A DNA stretch of 64,000 nucleotides, taken from contig NZ_JAERQD010000036.1 of the NCBI RefSeq assembly GCF_016735695.1, forward strand, positions 1 through 64,000, in the 5' to 3' direction. The notes under the pieces were generated by a model. It did not search any database, was not told the DNA's origin, and worked only from the letters and a program-made list of their open reading frames with translations. Both the position numbers and the translations under genes were made by a program. The first letter of the stretch is position 1. Every line of letters begins with the position of its first letter. This document shows positions 33,577 through 42,649 of this stretch, in pieces. The stretch is from Microvirga zambiensis WSM3693. GTDB taxonomy: Bacteria > Pseudomonadota > Alphaproteobacteria > Rhizobiales > Beijerinckiaceae.

Positions 33577-34133
33577 AGGTGTATCTGGTCCTCCCGCTCG
33601 TCGCTTTCGCGCTCGCCGCCTGCGAACGCGAGGACCGCGAGTACAGGGCGAACCCTATGACGGCCGAGTCGCAGGAGAAGATCGCACTCGTGCCACTGTC
33701 GGCAGGTCCGAGCGGTCCGACGGAATACCGATCCGGTCTCGGCAAGGAATATGAGGAGAACGCCTTTCACATCTCGCAGGGTCAGCGCTTTTATACGTGG
33801 TTCAACTGCAACGGCTGCCATGCCAACGGTGGCGGCGGGTCCGGCCCGGCTCTGATGGACGATCGCTGGATCTATGGTGGGCAGATCGAGAACATCGTGC
33901 AGACCATCCGCGAGGGCAGGCCGAATGGCATGCCGTCGTTTCGCCGGAAGATACCGGATGACCAGATCTGGGAGATCGCGGCCTATGTTCGCTCCATGGG
34001 CCGCAATGTACCGAAGGCAGCCGCGCCCGGCCGCAAGGACGACATGAGCCCGGGCCCGGCCGAGCAGCGCCGCCCGCCCGGACAGGTGATCGACGGCGGT
34101 CAGGTTCCACCCTCTGCACAGATGCCGCAATGA
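33573..34133 (+). CDS. Cytochrome c lipoprotein, probable dehydrogenase electron acceptor
   Basis: A 186-residue lipoprotein (lipobox LAAC near residue 17) with one c-type heme site, CNGCH at 79-83, and a candidate Met ligand in PNGMPSF. The C-terminal 40 residues are Pro- and Gly-rich. Position and size resemble the XoxG or MxaG acceptor cytochromes, although it is membrane-attached by lipid rather than soluble. It overlaps the XoxJ-like gene by 4 bp and is followed 7 bp later by oxidase subunit II. Confidence 0.83.
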   Translation: MKVYLVLPLVAFALAACEREDREYRANPMTAESQEKIALVPLSAGPSGPTEYRSGLGKEYEENAFHISQGQRFYTWFNCNGCHANGGGGSGPALMDDRWIYGGQIENIVQTIREGRPNGMPSFRRKIPDDQIWEIAAYVRSMGRNVPKAAAPGRKDDMSPGPAEQRRPPGQVIDGGQVPPSAQMPQ

Positions 34134-34140
34134 GGCGGTC

Positions 34141-35145
34141 ATGAAACGGCTCGTGCCCCTTCTTCTCATCGTGACCCTGGCTCTCGCAGGGTGCCAGGGT
34201 TGGCAATCGGCTCTCGATGCGCACGGACCGGCGGCACACACGCTCGCCAACATGTTCTGGATCTTCGTCGCCGTGCTAGGAACGGTCTGGTTCCTGACCA
34301 TGGCAGCGCTCCTCCTGGCGCTGCGCCGGCGACGCCCGGTCGATGCGGACCCGCTCGTGACGGATCCCGGGACCGAGAAGCGTATGACGATGACGATCTC
34401 CGTCGCCATCGGCCTGACGCTTGTCACCGTCATTACCTTCACGGGCCTGAGCTACGCGGCCCAGAAGGTGCTGTATTCCCACAAGGACGGTGCGCTGACC
34501 CTGCTGGTCACCGGGCAGCAATGGTGGTGGGAAGTCACCTATGAGGACGAGCAGCCGAGCCGTGTCTTCACCACCGCGAACGAGATCCACATCCCCGTCG
34601 GCGAGCCCGTGCTGATCAAGCTCGAAGCCTCCGACGTGATCCACTCCTTCTGGATCCCCAACCTGACGGGAAAGATGGACGCCATTCCCGGCCGTCAGAA
34701 CCAGATCCAGATCCAGGCGGACCGGCCCGGCCTCTATCGTGGGCAATGCGCCGAATTCTGCGGCCTCCAGCATGCTCATATGGGCATTGTCGTCATCGCC
34801 GACACAAGGGAGGATTTCGAGCGCTGGCGCGACCATCAGGTTTCGTCGGCCATCGCGCCCAACGATCCCGAGCGGCAGCGCGGCATGGAAATCTTTCTCT
34901 CGAGGCCCTGCATCATGTGCCATCAGGTCCGCGGCACGGATGCGGGCGGCAAGGTCGCGCCGGATTTGACCCATGTCGGAAGCCGTCGCACCATCGGTGC
35001 CGGGACCCTGACGACGACGCGGGGCAACATTGCCGCCTGGATCGTCGATCCACACGGCGTCAAGCCGGGCGTGAACATGCCGACGATCCAGCTCGAGCCC
35101 GACGAGGTGCAGCCCCTCGCGAGCTATCTGGAGGGGCTGAAGTGA
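34141..35145 (+). CDS. caa3-type cytochrome c oxidase subunit II with fused cytochrome c domain
   Basis: A 334-residue membrane-anchored lipoprotein (lipobox LALAGCQ) with two membrane helices. The CuA domain shows GQQWWWEVTY, DVIHSFWIP and the CuA ligands C203 and C207 with the His and Met of CGLQHAHM. A cytochrome c domain follows with CIMCH at 257-261 and a Met ligand in GVNMPTIQ. This fusion defines caa3-type oxidases. It accepts electrons from a cytochrome c and passes them to subunit I. It ends in a GTGA overlap with subunit I. Confidence 0.92.
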   Translation: MKRLVPLLLIVTLALAGCQGWQSALDAHGPAAHTLANMFWIFVAVLGTVWFLTMAALLLALRRRRPVDADPLVTDPGTEKRMTMTISVAIGLTLVTVITFTGLSYAAQKVLYSHKDGALTLLVTGQQWWWEVTYEDEQPSRVFTTANEIHIPVGEPVLIKLEASDVIHSFWIPNLTGKMDAIPGRQNQIQIQADRPGLYRGQCAEFCGLQHAHMGIVVIADTREDFERWRDHQVSSAIAPNDPERQRGMEIFLSRPCIMCHQVRGTDAGGKVAPDLTHVGSRRTIGAGTLTTTRGNIAAWIVDPHGVKPGVNMPTIQLEPDEVQPLASYLEGLK

Positions 35146-37154
35146 CACAGGCGATCACCGCTCATGAGCGCGACGCGGTCCCCGAAGTCACGCGCCTGGC
35201 CACGGGTGAGCGCGGCGGCGCCCCTGGCATAACGAGCGAGGCGGATCGCCCACCGGACCCGCAGGAGTTGCGTGACGACCAGGTGGACGGACCTGAGCTT
35301 ACGGCGCGGCTCGCCAAGACATGGGGCACGGAAAAAGGCTTGATCGGCGCGCTGTCCACCGTCGATCACAAGGTCATCGGACGCCGCTTCATTGTCACTG
35401 CCATCATCTTCCTGTTCCTTGGAGGCCTGTCCGCTGTCGTCATGCGCCTGCAGCTGGCACAGCCGGAGAACAATCTCGTCGGGCCGGATCTCTACAACCA
35501 GCTCTTCACCATGCACGGTGTGACGATGATGTTCCTCTTCGGCGTCCCTATCGGTGAGGCTTTCGCAGTCTATCTGGTGCCGCTCATGGTCGGCACACGC
35601 AACATCGGCTTCCCAAGATTGAACGCCTTCTCCTATTATGTCTATCTGTTCGGCGGCCTCATGATCTGGGTCGCCTTCATGCGGAATATCGGACCGGATG
35701 TCGGCTGGTTCGCCTATGTGCCTCTCTCGGGGCCGGAATTCTCGCCCGGGAAGCGAGCGGATGTCTGGGCGCAGATGATCACCTTCACGGAGGTGTCTGG
35801 CATCGCGATAGCGATCTCAACTGTCGTGACCGCGTTCAAGCTACGGGCACCCGGCATGACCTTGGATAGGATCCCGCTTTTCGTGTGGGCCGAACTGGTC
35901 AATTCCTTCGTGATCATCTTTGCTCTACCGGCTGTGGTCACGGCATCCGCTTTCCTGCTTATGGATCGGCTCATCGGCACCCACATCTTTAATCCGGCGG
36001 AGGGTGGGGATGCGCTTCTTTATCAGCACCTGTTCTGGTTCTTCGGTCATCCAGAGGTCTACATCATCTTTCTTCCGGCAACAGGCTGGGTATCGGCTAT
36101 CGTCGTCACCTTCGCGCGCCGCCAAGTCTTCGGCTACATCCCGCTCGTTCTGTCCCTCATCGCGACAGGATTTCTTTCATTCGGCCTCTGGGTGCACCAC
36201 ATGTTCACCACGGGCCTGCCGCAGCTCGGCGCGAGCTTCTTTACCGCATCGAGCATGCTTATCGCCATCCCGAACGGCATTCAGATCTTCTGCTGGATTG
36301 CGACGCTTTGGGACGGGCGGCCCGTTTTCCGCGCGCCGCTTCTGTTCGTCATCGGCTTCTTCTTCATCTTCGTGGCCGGTGGGCTGTCCGGCATCATGCT
36401 GGCATCCGTGCCGCTCGATACCCAGGTGCACGACACCTTCTTCGTGGTCGCCCACTTTCACTATGTGCTTATCGGCGGCAACGTCTTTCCGTTGATCGGC
36501 GCGATCTATTACTGGTTCCCGAAATTCACCGGGCGGATGATGAGCGAGCGCCTCGGCAAATGGCATTTCGGGCTCGCCTTCATCGGCTTCAACGTGGCCT
36601 TCTTTCCCATGCATATCACCGGGCTCATGGGCATGCCGCGACGAGTCTACACCTATATGCCGGAAATGGGTTGGGCCAATCTCAACATGATTTCGACAAT
36701 TGGCGCGGTTCTGTTTTTCGGAAGTTTCCTCCTCTTCCTCCACAACATCGTCGCGAGCGCGCGCCGGGGAGCCCTGGCCGGCCCCAATCCCTGGAATGCC
36801 GGCACGCTGGAATGGGCTGCCGCCTCGCCGCCGATGCCGCAGAATTTCGACCGCATTCCCGTGGTCACGAACCGCGAGCCGCTCTGGGCCCATCGTGACA
36901 CACTTCCGGTTGTCGCCGGGCTGAGCGTGGAGAACCGGGAGCAGATCGTCTCCACCGTCACGGCCGGCCGCGCGGATCTGCGGGAGACCACGCCTGAACC
37001 TTCGATCTGGCCGTTCCTGACAGCCATCGCCACTACGATCCTCTTCATCGGTTCGATGTTCACGCCGTGGGCGTTCGTATGGGGCACCCCGCCGCTGGCC
37101 CTCGCGCTGATTGGCTGGTTCTGGCCGAAGCCCAGCACGGAGGACGAGAAATGA
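35142..37154 (+). CDS. ctaD: Cytochrome c oxidase subunit I (caa3-type)
   Basis: A 670-residue heme-copper oxidase subunit I with 12 or more membrane helices and an extended C-terminus. Heme a ligand region MHGVTMMFLF, the CuB His and cross-linked Tyr in GHPEVYIIFLP, the second CuB pair in VHHMFTTG and the heme a3/a histidines in HDTFFVVAHFHYVLIGG are all intact. GTG 35142 with GGAGGGG just upstream starts inside the subunit II stop. The N-terminal 60 residues are hydrophilic and acidic. It reduces O2 to water and pumps protons. Confidence 0.93.
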   Translation: MTQAITAHERDAVPEVTRLATGERGGAPGITSEADRPPDPQELRDDQVDGPELTARLAKTWGTEKGLIGALSTVDHKVIGRRFIVTAIIFLFLGGLSAVVMRLQLAQPENNLVGPDLYNQLFTMHGVTMMFLFGVPIGEAFAVYLVPLMVGTRNIGFPRLNAFSYYVYLFGGLMIWVAFMRNIGPDVGWFAYVPLSGPEFSPGKRADVWAQMITFTEVSGIAIAISTVVTAFKLRAPGMTLDRIPLFVWAELVNSFVIIFALPAVVTASAFLLMDRLIGTHIFNPAEGGDALLYQHLFWFFGHPEVYIIFLPATGWVSAIVVTFARRQVFGYIPLVLSLIATGFLSFGLWVHHMFTTGLPQLGASFFTASSMLIAIPNGIQIFCWIATLWDGRPVFRAPLLFVIGFFFIFVAGGLSGIMLASVPLDTQVHDTFFVVAHFHYVLIGGNVFPLIGAIYYWFPKFTGRMMSERLGKWHFGLAFIGFNVAFFPMHITGLMGMPRRVYTYMPEMGWANLNMISTIGAVLFFGSFLLFLHNIVASARRGALAGPNPWNAGTLEWAAASPPMPQNFDRIPVVTNREPLWAHRDTLPVVAGLSVENREQIVSTVTAGRADLRETTPEPSIWPFLTAIATTILFIGSMFTPWAFVWGTPPLALALIGWFWPKPSTEDEK

Positions 37155-37795
37155 CGATCGACTCCGTCCAGCCTCGAAGGGAAGGGGCGTTGCCGCCCCA
37201 CCGTGTCGTTCTCAACGCCAGGTCGATGCCTGCTTACGCCTATGGTCATCGCAGCCCGATCTGGTGGGGAACGGTCGGCTTCGCTGCAGCCGAAGGCATG
37301 GGTTTCGCCCTCGCCATCGGCGCCTATTTCTACCTCGTCTTCATCAATGGAAACTGGCCGCTCAGCGCTCCACCGCCGGATCTCTTTTGGTCAGGCCTCT
37401 TTACGATCGTCATGCTTGCCAGTGCCTGGCCGAACTCCCTGGCCAAGAGAAATGGCGAACGCGAGGATCTCGTCCGGTCCCGCCGTGACCTGGTCATCAT
37501 GAGCCTCGTCGGTCTCGTGCTTCTCGGAATTCGTGTTATGGAGTTCACTGGTCTCCACGTGCGCTGGGATCAGAATGCCTACGGATCGATCCTGTGGGTC
37601 CTGCTCGGCCTGCATACCCTGCACCTCGTGACGGATCTGGGCGACACGATCGTGCTCACGGTGCTGATGTTTACGCGCCACGGACACGGCAAGCGCTTTT
37701 CAGACGTCGGGGACAACGCCTTCTACTGGTACTTCGTCATCGCCTCGTGGGTGCCGATCTACCTGATCATCTATTGGTTCCCGAGATGGTGGTGA
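37151..37795 (+). CDS. Cytochrome c oxidase subunit III
   Basis: A 214-residue membrane protein of the heme-copper oxidase subunit III family. YGHRSPIWWGTVGFAAAEG is the conserved start, and later HTLHLVTDLGDTIVL and YWYFVIASWVPIYLIIYW form the last helices. It starts in an ATGA overlap with subunit I. Subunit III stabilises the catalytic core. Confidence 0.88.
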   Translation: MTIDSVQPRREGALPPHRVVLNARSMPAYAYGHRSPIWWGTVGFAAAEGMGFALAIGAYFYLVFINGNWPLSAPPPDLFWSGLFTIVMLASAWPNSLAKRNGEREDLVRSRRDLVIMSLVGLVLLGIRVMEFTGLHVRWDQNAYGSILWVLLGLHTLHLVTDLGDTIVLTVLMFTRHGHGKRFSDVGDNAFYWYFVIASWVPIYLIIYWFPRWW

Positions 37796-37799
37796 GCCT

Positions 37800-38150
37800 A
37801 TGACCGGATGGCTTTCACGCGGTCTTCCATCAGCCGGCATCTACGTCGGCCCCGGGGCGTGGATCCTCAGCACGCAGTTCAACTACGCCGCCGTTCCATG
37901 GGTATGTGCCCATCAGGTCCCGCTCATTCCTGTCTTTGCGCTGGTCATGGCGCTGATCAGCCTCTTTGGAGGCTTCCTCTCCTGGCGGGGCTACGTGACC
38001 GCCGCACCCACTCCGCTGCCCGATTCGACGGGAGCGGGGAGGCCGCATCGATTCCTCGCCCTGATGGGCATGGCAATCGCGGCCCTCTTTACCGTCGTCA
38101 TCCTGATCCACAGCGCCGCCGGCCTCGTCTTCCACGGGTGCGAACGATGA
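37800..38150 (+). CDS. Small membrane protein of the oxidase operon
   Basis: 116 residues with three hydrophobic stretches (WILSTQFNYAAVPWV, PLIPVFALVMALISLFGGFL and FLALMGMAIAALFTVVILI). It is encoded 4 bp after subunit III and overlaps the CtaG gene by 4 bp. Similar small membrane proteins are common at this position in caa3 clusters; an accessory or subunit IV-like role is inferred. Confidence 0.7.
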   Translation: MTGWLSRGLPSAGIYVGPGAWILSTQFNYAAVPWVCAHQVPLIPVFALVMALISLFGGFLSWRGYVTAAPTPLPDSTGAGRPHRFLALMGMAIAALFTVVILIHSAAGLVFHGCER

Positions 38151-39046
38151 GAACTGGCATTTTCCTCTTCATGCTCCTCGTCGCCAACAAGGCACAGGCC
38201 CATTCAGGCCACGTGCACTGGCTTGCAGGAGGCACGACTTGGACATGGGATCCGCAGGTCACTCTTCCGCTTGCATTGTCCGGTGGGCTTTACCTCGTCG
38301 GGACTGGGCGCCTGTGGCATCGGGCCGGGATCGGGCGGGGCGTACGTGTCTGGCAGGCGGCATGCTTTGCTCTTGGTTGGCTGCTGCTCGTCTTCGCCCT
38401 GGTTGCCCCGCTTCACTGGCTCGGCGAGCGCCTGTTCTTCGCGCATATGATCGAGCATGAGATTCTCATGGCCGTCGCCGCGCCGCTCCTCGTCATCGGC
38501 AGTCCCGTGGCGATGCTTTGGGCCTTGCCGGCAGGGTGGCGCCGTAGCATCGGCGGGGTCGGGCAGACGAAGGTCGTCACGTGTGCATGGCCATGGCTCA
38601 CCAACCCGCTCGTTGCCACCTTGCTCCATGGAGCGGCCGTTTGGCTGTGGCATGCCCCGGCCCTCTACGAAGCGGCCTTAGCCAATTTCTGGATCCATTG
38701 GGTGCAGCATCTCAGTTTCTTCGTCACGGCACTGCTCTTCTGGCGCGCCCTTCTGCAAGGGCCTGAAGGAGAGCGCGGCTACGGCGTGGCCGTGTTCTAT
38801 CTCTTCATCACATCCCTCCATACCGGCTTTTTGGGCATCCTGCTTTCGCTCATTCGCAACACCGTTTATCCGGTCCAGACTTCGAGGGCGGCGGAATGGG
38901 GGCTCACCCCTCTCGAGGACCAGCAGCTCGCCGGCCTGTTCATGTGGATCCCGGCCGGCCTCGTCTATGCAGTGGCCGCCCTGATCCTGGCCGGGTTGTG
39001 GATCGCCCGTTCCGGAGGAAGGCGCCATGCCTATGCCCCGCGCTAG
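38147..39046 (+). CDS. ctaG: Cytochrome c oxidase assembly protein CtaG (caa3 type)
   Basis: A 299-residue polytopic membrane protein of the caa3_CtaG family. A signal-like N-terminus is followed by HSGHVHWLAGG, then MIEHEILMAVAAPLLVIGSP, HAPALYEAAL and WVQHLSFFVTALLFWR. These His- and Met-containing loops are typical and probably deliver copper to the CuA or CuB sites. ATGA overlap with the preceding gene. Confidence 0.88.
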   Translation: MRTGIFLFMLLVANKAQAHSGHVHWLAGGTTWTWDPQVTLPLALSGGLYLVGTGRLWHRAGIGRGVRVWQAACFALGWLLLVFALVAPLHWLGERLFFAHMIEHEILMAVAAPLLVIGSPVAMLWALPAGWRRSIGGVGQTKVVTCAWPWLTNPLVATLLHGAAVWLWHAPALYEAALANFWIHWVQHLSFFVTALLFWRALLQGPEGERGYGVAVFYLFITSLHTGFLGILLSLIRNTVYPVQTSRAAEWGLTPLEDQQLAGLFMWIPAGLVYAVAALILAGLWIARSGGRRHAYAPR

Positions 39047-39608
39047 GGAGTGGTCTCCCCTTGCCGTGATCGTGTTCACCGGAGTGATCGGCGCATTACT
39101 TGGCTTCGGCAAGGCTCCACGTTCGAGCCGAACCAGGACGAGATCACACCCAGATTTTAATGCGGACACCCATCTTGCCGGCATGCAACTACCGGCACCG
39201 TTGCGGCTACGGCAGCGCGCTGTTCAAATCGGCCTTGTTATGGTGCTTCTAATGGGAACTGGTGTCTACGCAGGATACCAGATCAAGATCACGCGGGACG
39301 CTCGCTTCCGCGCCATCGCGCTGACGGGAGGCGACCCAGACCTCGGACGTCGTCTGATCCGGCAATATGGCTGTGCTGGGTGCCATACCATTCCAGGCGC
39401 TTCAGGCGCCCAGGGGAAGGTGGGGCCAACCCTCGATGGCTTCGCTGCCCGCCTTTACATCGGCGGGGTGGCTGCCAACTCGCCGGACATCCTTGTCCGA
39501 TGGATCGAGGACCCCCGATCCATCGACCCCAAGACCGCAATGCCCGCGACCGGAATCTCGCATGCCGAGGCTCGGCATGTGGCAGCTTACCTTTATTCAT
39601 TGCGTTAG
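39027..39608 (+). CDS. Membrane-bound monoheme cytochrome c, end of the oxidase operon
   Basis: 193 residues with two hydrophobic segments (LAVIVFTGVIGALLGFG and AVQIGLVMVLLMGTGVYAGY) and one heme site CAGCH at 116-120; a Met ligand is likely in KTAMPATG. The C-terminal half resembles the second domain of the diheme cytochrome at 27293-28150. Start ATG 39027 has GGAGGAA upstream within the ctaG gene, a 20-bp overlap. It may feed electrons to the CuA-cytochrome c subunit. Confidence 0.82.
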   Translation: MPMPRAREWSPLAVIVFTGVIGALLGFGKAPRSSRTRTRSHPDFNADTHLAGMQLPAPLRLRQRAVQIGLVMVLLMGTGVYAGYQIKITRDARFRAIALTGGDPDLGRRLIRQYGCAGCHTIPGASGAQGKVGPTLDGFAARLYIGGVAANSPDILVRWIEDPRSIDPKTAMPATGISHAEARHVAAYLYSLR

Positions 39609-39905
39609 TTGCGTTGCGCGCTGCATAGAACCTAAGGCGGCTATGAGGCCCTGCTGAGCAGCGGGAATGGAATGCAGGGGGATACGGCCAATTCAAAACG
39701 TTTAGGAGTTTGCGCGTCTCAAACTGGGTCCAGTGCGAGTGAGAACCACCTCGTCTTTTCGTGGCGCTCAAACCCCATTGAGATGGGTTTAGCGGGCTCA
39801 CCGCCGGTGGTCGGGCATAATAGTTCCCATCTGTTCGGTGATTTGGAACGCCTCTGTCTTGTGTTTTGTAGATCTTTCTTGAGGATTTAGAGGACAAGCT
39901 GCCGT
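39609..39905. other. Convergent intergenic region
   Basis: Lies between the last oxidase-operon gene and the YciE-like pseudogene. No gene or strong terminator could be supported. Confidence 0.5.
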
Positions 39906-40400
39906 CTACGCCGCCTGCCTGTTCACCCTGGCCTTGGCGAGCCGGGTCAGGAGTTCATCCGTTTCCTTCTCCTCTTGAAGGTTTTGATCAAGCAGGGTCA
40001 CTGCGTCCGGCAGTCCGAGTTCCTCGGCCCAAGTCTTGAGCGTGTCGTAGCGAGTGATCTCATAATGCTCGACCGCTTGCGCCGCGGACAGGATTCCGGC
40101 ATCGAGCGCGGGACTGTCGGCGAAATCCTCCATGATCTCAGTACCCTCGTCGATGATCCCCTTGATCGCCTCGCGGGTCACGCCGCGCGCCGGTTTGCCG
40201 AGAAGCTCGAAGATCTACTCAAGGCGTTCGATCTGCCCCTGCGTCTGCTCGCGGTGGGTCTCGAAGGCGGCCTTGAGTTCGTCCGATTCCGCGCCCCGGG
40301 CCATCTTCGGCAGGGCCTTCAGGATCTGCTTCTCGGCGTAGTAGATATCCTTCAGCGTGTGAAGGAAGAGATCGTCGAGTGTCTTGGGTTTCGCGGCCAT
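39906..40400 (-). pseudogene. YciE/DUF892 ferritin-like gene with one in-frame stop
   Basis: The frame from ATG 40400 gives KPKTLDDLFLHTLKDIYYAE and reads to QTQGQIERLE, then TAG (40215-40217), then in the same frame IFELLGKPARGVTREAIKGI and the remaining helices to residue 164. The stop replaces the Gln usual in ERLEQ-type family sequences (CAG to TAG). Everything else aligns with the four-helix DUF892 fold found in stress-induced proteins. A perfect EcfG promoter lies upstream. It is either a recent pseudogene or a base-call problem. Confidence 0.8.
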
Positions 40401-40455
40401 TAAGGATTCTCCCAAGTTCGGCTGGAAAGTGGATAAAGCGTGCGGTGCTGCGTCA

Positions 40456-40481
40456 AACGACATCGCCCGCGCCTAGGTTCC
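40456..40481 (-). promoter_or_regulatory. EcfG-dependent promoter, perfect consensus (YciE-like gene)
   Basis: On the minus strand, GGAAC (40477-40481), 17 bp, CGTT (40456-40459), ending 55 bp before the gene start. Confidence 0.7.
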
Positions 40482-40784
40482 CATGCTCAAGGTGGACAAG
40501 TGCGAGGCAGCATCGGGATACACTTAGGTTCGGGGCCGTAACCTCATCAATCGCGCTCCATGCACGCGGTTCGACTCGGTAATTCTGAGCTGCAACGTCC
40601 AGAGGCTCTCATTCAAGTTGAGCGCCGATTGTGCCGTTGCAGCGCGACATGATGGAGTGAGCCAAGCTCTCGCCAGTAGACGGCTGAATGATAATGGACG
40701 GCGACCGGAAGGCTGGTACGTACTCGTCACCAGCCTTCGCGCCGGGCCTCAGTAGACTTGTCAAAACGCCGAACTATGATTGGC
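40482..40784. other. Intergenic stretch without a supported gene
   Basis: No convincing frame on either strand between the EcfG promoter and the end of the manganese catalase gene. Confidence 0.5.
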
Positions 40785-41708
40785 CTATCGCGAGGCTTTG
40801 TAGAGCTTGGTGGCGATCTCGAACATTTCCTCCGGGGCATAATCCGGGGTGAAGGCCGAGGGAACGCCCGTGAGCTGGTGGATCTTGCCGCCTTCCGGCA
40901 TCCCATCGACCACCGTCAGCTCGCCCGGAGGATCGTCGGGCAGGGCCACCTCGCCGTTGCCCCAGATGCCTGCCATCTCATTGTAATCGTCGGGGCTGAA
41001 CGTATAGAGGCGCCGGTGGGAGCCTTCATCGAGGTATTTCTGGCATTCGGGGATGTTGCCCAACGGGATATTCGGCGTCGGCAGCATCTTCTCGATCTCG
41101 ACGCCCGTGATCTTCTTCAGCGCTAGAGCATAGGCATGGGCGTGCACCGAGCCGCGCACCAGCAGGTAGCCGCAGACCTCACGCCCGGTCGGATCGGTCA
41201 GAGTCTCGTAGACCCGCAGCTTGTGCAGCCTGGCGCCGCATTCGAGATGGAAGTTGTGCAGGAGATCGAGCACGACGTTGCCGGTTGTGGTGATGAAGTC
41301 GTTGTTCCACGACTGGCCGTTGCTGTTCACGGGCATTGCGCCTCCGCCGCCCGACAGAAAGGCTGCCGCCAGCCGGATGTCCTTCATGTCCTCGAACGGC
41401 GCGCCAGAGATGTCGCCGCCGTCCTGTTCATCGCCGTCATTGTCCGGCCCGTTGTTCAGCATGGCGACGCCGTTGCTAACCAATTCCACATGGCCAAGCT
41501 CCTCGGCGGTGATGGCGGCGACGAGGCTGTAGAAGGGCCGCAGCTTGCTCTTGCTGCGGAAATTGAAGCTCTGGAACATGTAGTTCCCAAGAGTCGACAT
41601 CTCACCGTACTTGCCGCCCAGGAGTTCCTGTAGGGCAGCGGCAGCGTTCGGATCCTGGCGCTTCGGCGCCGGCAGTTCGATCTGCAACTTGTCGACACGC
41701 AAGAACAT
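40785..41708 (-). CDS. Manganese catalase
   Basis: A 307-residue non-heme catalase. The dimanganese ligands are visible as Glu36 (GGKYGEMSTL), Glu70 and His73 (EELGH), Glu156 (HLECGAR) and His189 (GSVHAHAYA). These have the spacing of the E35/E66/H69/E148/H181 set of the Lactobacillus enzyme. It disproportionates hydrogen peroxide. ATG 41708 has GGAG 7 nt upstream. A perfect EcfG promoter ends 33 bp upstream, so it should be part of the general stress regulon. Confidence 0.93.
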   Translation of the reverse strand: MFLRVDKLQIELPAPKRQDPNAAAALQELLGGKYGEMSTLGNYMFQSFNFRSKSKLRPFYSLVAAITAEELGHVELVSNGVAMLNNGPDNDGDEQDGGDISGAPFEDMKDIRLAAAFLSGGGGAMPVNSNGQSWNNDFITTTGNVVLDLLHNFHLECGARLHKLRVYETLTDPTGREVCGYLLVRGSVHAHAYALALKKITGVEIEKMLPTPNIPLGNIPECQKYLDEGSHRRLYTFSPDDYNEMAGIWGNGEVALPDDPPGELTVVDGMPEGGKIHQLTGVPSAFTPDYAPEEMFEIATKLYKASR

Positions 41709-41741
41709 CGGGAATCTCCGTTGATTGAGGCAACTGTCCCC

Positions 41742-41766
41742 AACGGGGAAGAGCGGAGCATGTTCC
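41742..41766 (-). promoter_or_regulatory. EcfG-dependent promoter, perfect consensus (manganese catalase)
   Basis: On the minus strand, GGAAC (41762-41766), 16 bp, CGTT (41742-41745). It lies 33 bp before the catalase start. Confidence 0.75.
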
Positions 41767-41850
41767 AGGCTGCGCAGTGACTTCGTGTCCAATTGTCGGG
41801 CCGGCACGATGAGGATTGAGGACAGCCTTGAGAGGCATCCGTCCTCAGCC

Positions 41851-42006
41851 TTAGAACCCGTCGCCGGACGACCGCCACGGCGGACCAGTGCGACCCGTTG
41901 CCTTGTGGCCCAGGGTGCTGCTGGTAGAGCGGCTGATCACGGCGTTCACCATCGCCTCGACATCAAACCGGGGAGATCCGCTCAGCAGTGCGGTAGCGAT
42001 CGCCAT
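41851..42006 (-). CDS. Possible 51-residue hypothetical protein
   Basis: ATG 42006 to TAA at 41851. The N-terminal half (ALLSGSPRFDVEAMVNAVIS) looks helical and protein-like; the C-terminal half is Gly/Ser/Arg-rich. No clear ribosome binding site. It lies 12 bp after the isochorismatase-like gene on the same strand. Weak candidate. Confidence 0.25.
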   Translation of the reverse strand: MAIATALLSGSPRFDVEAMVNAVISRSTSSTLGHKATGRTGPPWRSSGDGF

Positions 42007-42018
42007 AGCTGATCAGGA

Positions 42019-42639
42019 TCACATCATTACTGGCGATGTTGCAAGTTCTCGCGGCATCCATTGCTCAAGCACGCTGTCACTCTCGACTGTCTCGATCTGG
42101 TGGCGGAAGCGCTTCGAGTAAAGCGTCAGAAGGGAATCGTGGCCCTCGTCCGAGGAGCTGCAGACACCGTCCGTGACGATCATGACGCGCAGCCCCAGAT
42201 CGACGGCGCCGAGCACCGTGGCGAGCACGCACATATCCGTCTCCGAACCGGTGATCAGCAGCGTATCGACGCCGCGCTCGCTGACGAGATCGCGCAGCTT
42301 GTGGCCCGCGAAGGCCGAATACACCGGCTTGTCCAGAATGACGGCAGGCGGCACGAAAGGCTGCAACGGCGGCATCAGTTCCAGAAGACCGGGATCGAGA
42401 TGCTCGCGGGTCGCCTGACGCCAGCGCTCGTAATAGCCGCGCCACGTGCCCGGCATGTCCTCTGGCCTGTAGGGCGGGATGAAGCGCGTGAAAACGGTAC
42501 GCTCCGGCGCCCGCTCCGCGATCTCGGCCACGACCGGCAGAACACGCTCCATCCACGGAGTCGGCCAAGGGCCCTCGGACGAGAAGAGGCGTTGCATGTC
42601 GATGCACAGGTGAAGCGTGGCGGGGCTCAGGGGCGTCAT
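42019..42639 (-). CDS. Isochorismatase-like cysteine hydrolase
   Basis: A 206-residue protein with the catalytic triad of the family: Asp14 in LCIDMQ, Lys in VILDKPVYSAF and Cys in SETDMCVLATVLGA. The family covers nicotinamidases and other amidases. Its neighbour NAD synthetase makes a nicotinamidase-like role in NAD salvage attractive, but the substrate is unproven. The upstream EcfG box lies only 10 bp before the start codon, so the transcript would be almost leaderless. Confidence 0.85.
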   Translation of the reverse strand: MTPLSPATLHLCIDMQRLFSSEGPWPTPWMERVLPVVAEIAERAPERTVFTRFIPPYRPEDMPGTWRGYYERWRQATREHLDPGLLELMPPLQPFVPPAVILDKPVYSAFAGHKLRDLVSERGVDTLLITGSETDMCVLATVLGAVDLGLRVMIVTDGVCSSSDEGHDSLLTLYSKRFRHQIETVESDSVLEQWMPRELATSPVMM

Positions 42640-42649
42640 GGCTCACACA

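Noticed and set aside
29187-40400. Programmed readthrough or stop-codon recoding in nepR and yciE-like genes
   Set aside because: The stops differ (TAA and TAG), no special downstream structure was seen, and neighbouring genes use normal stops. Simple nonsense mutation or sequence error is more economical.
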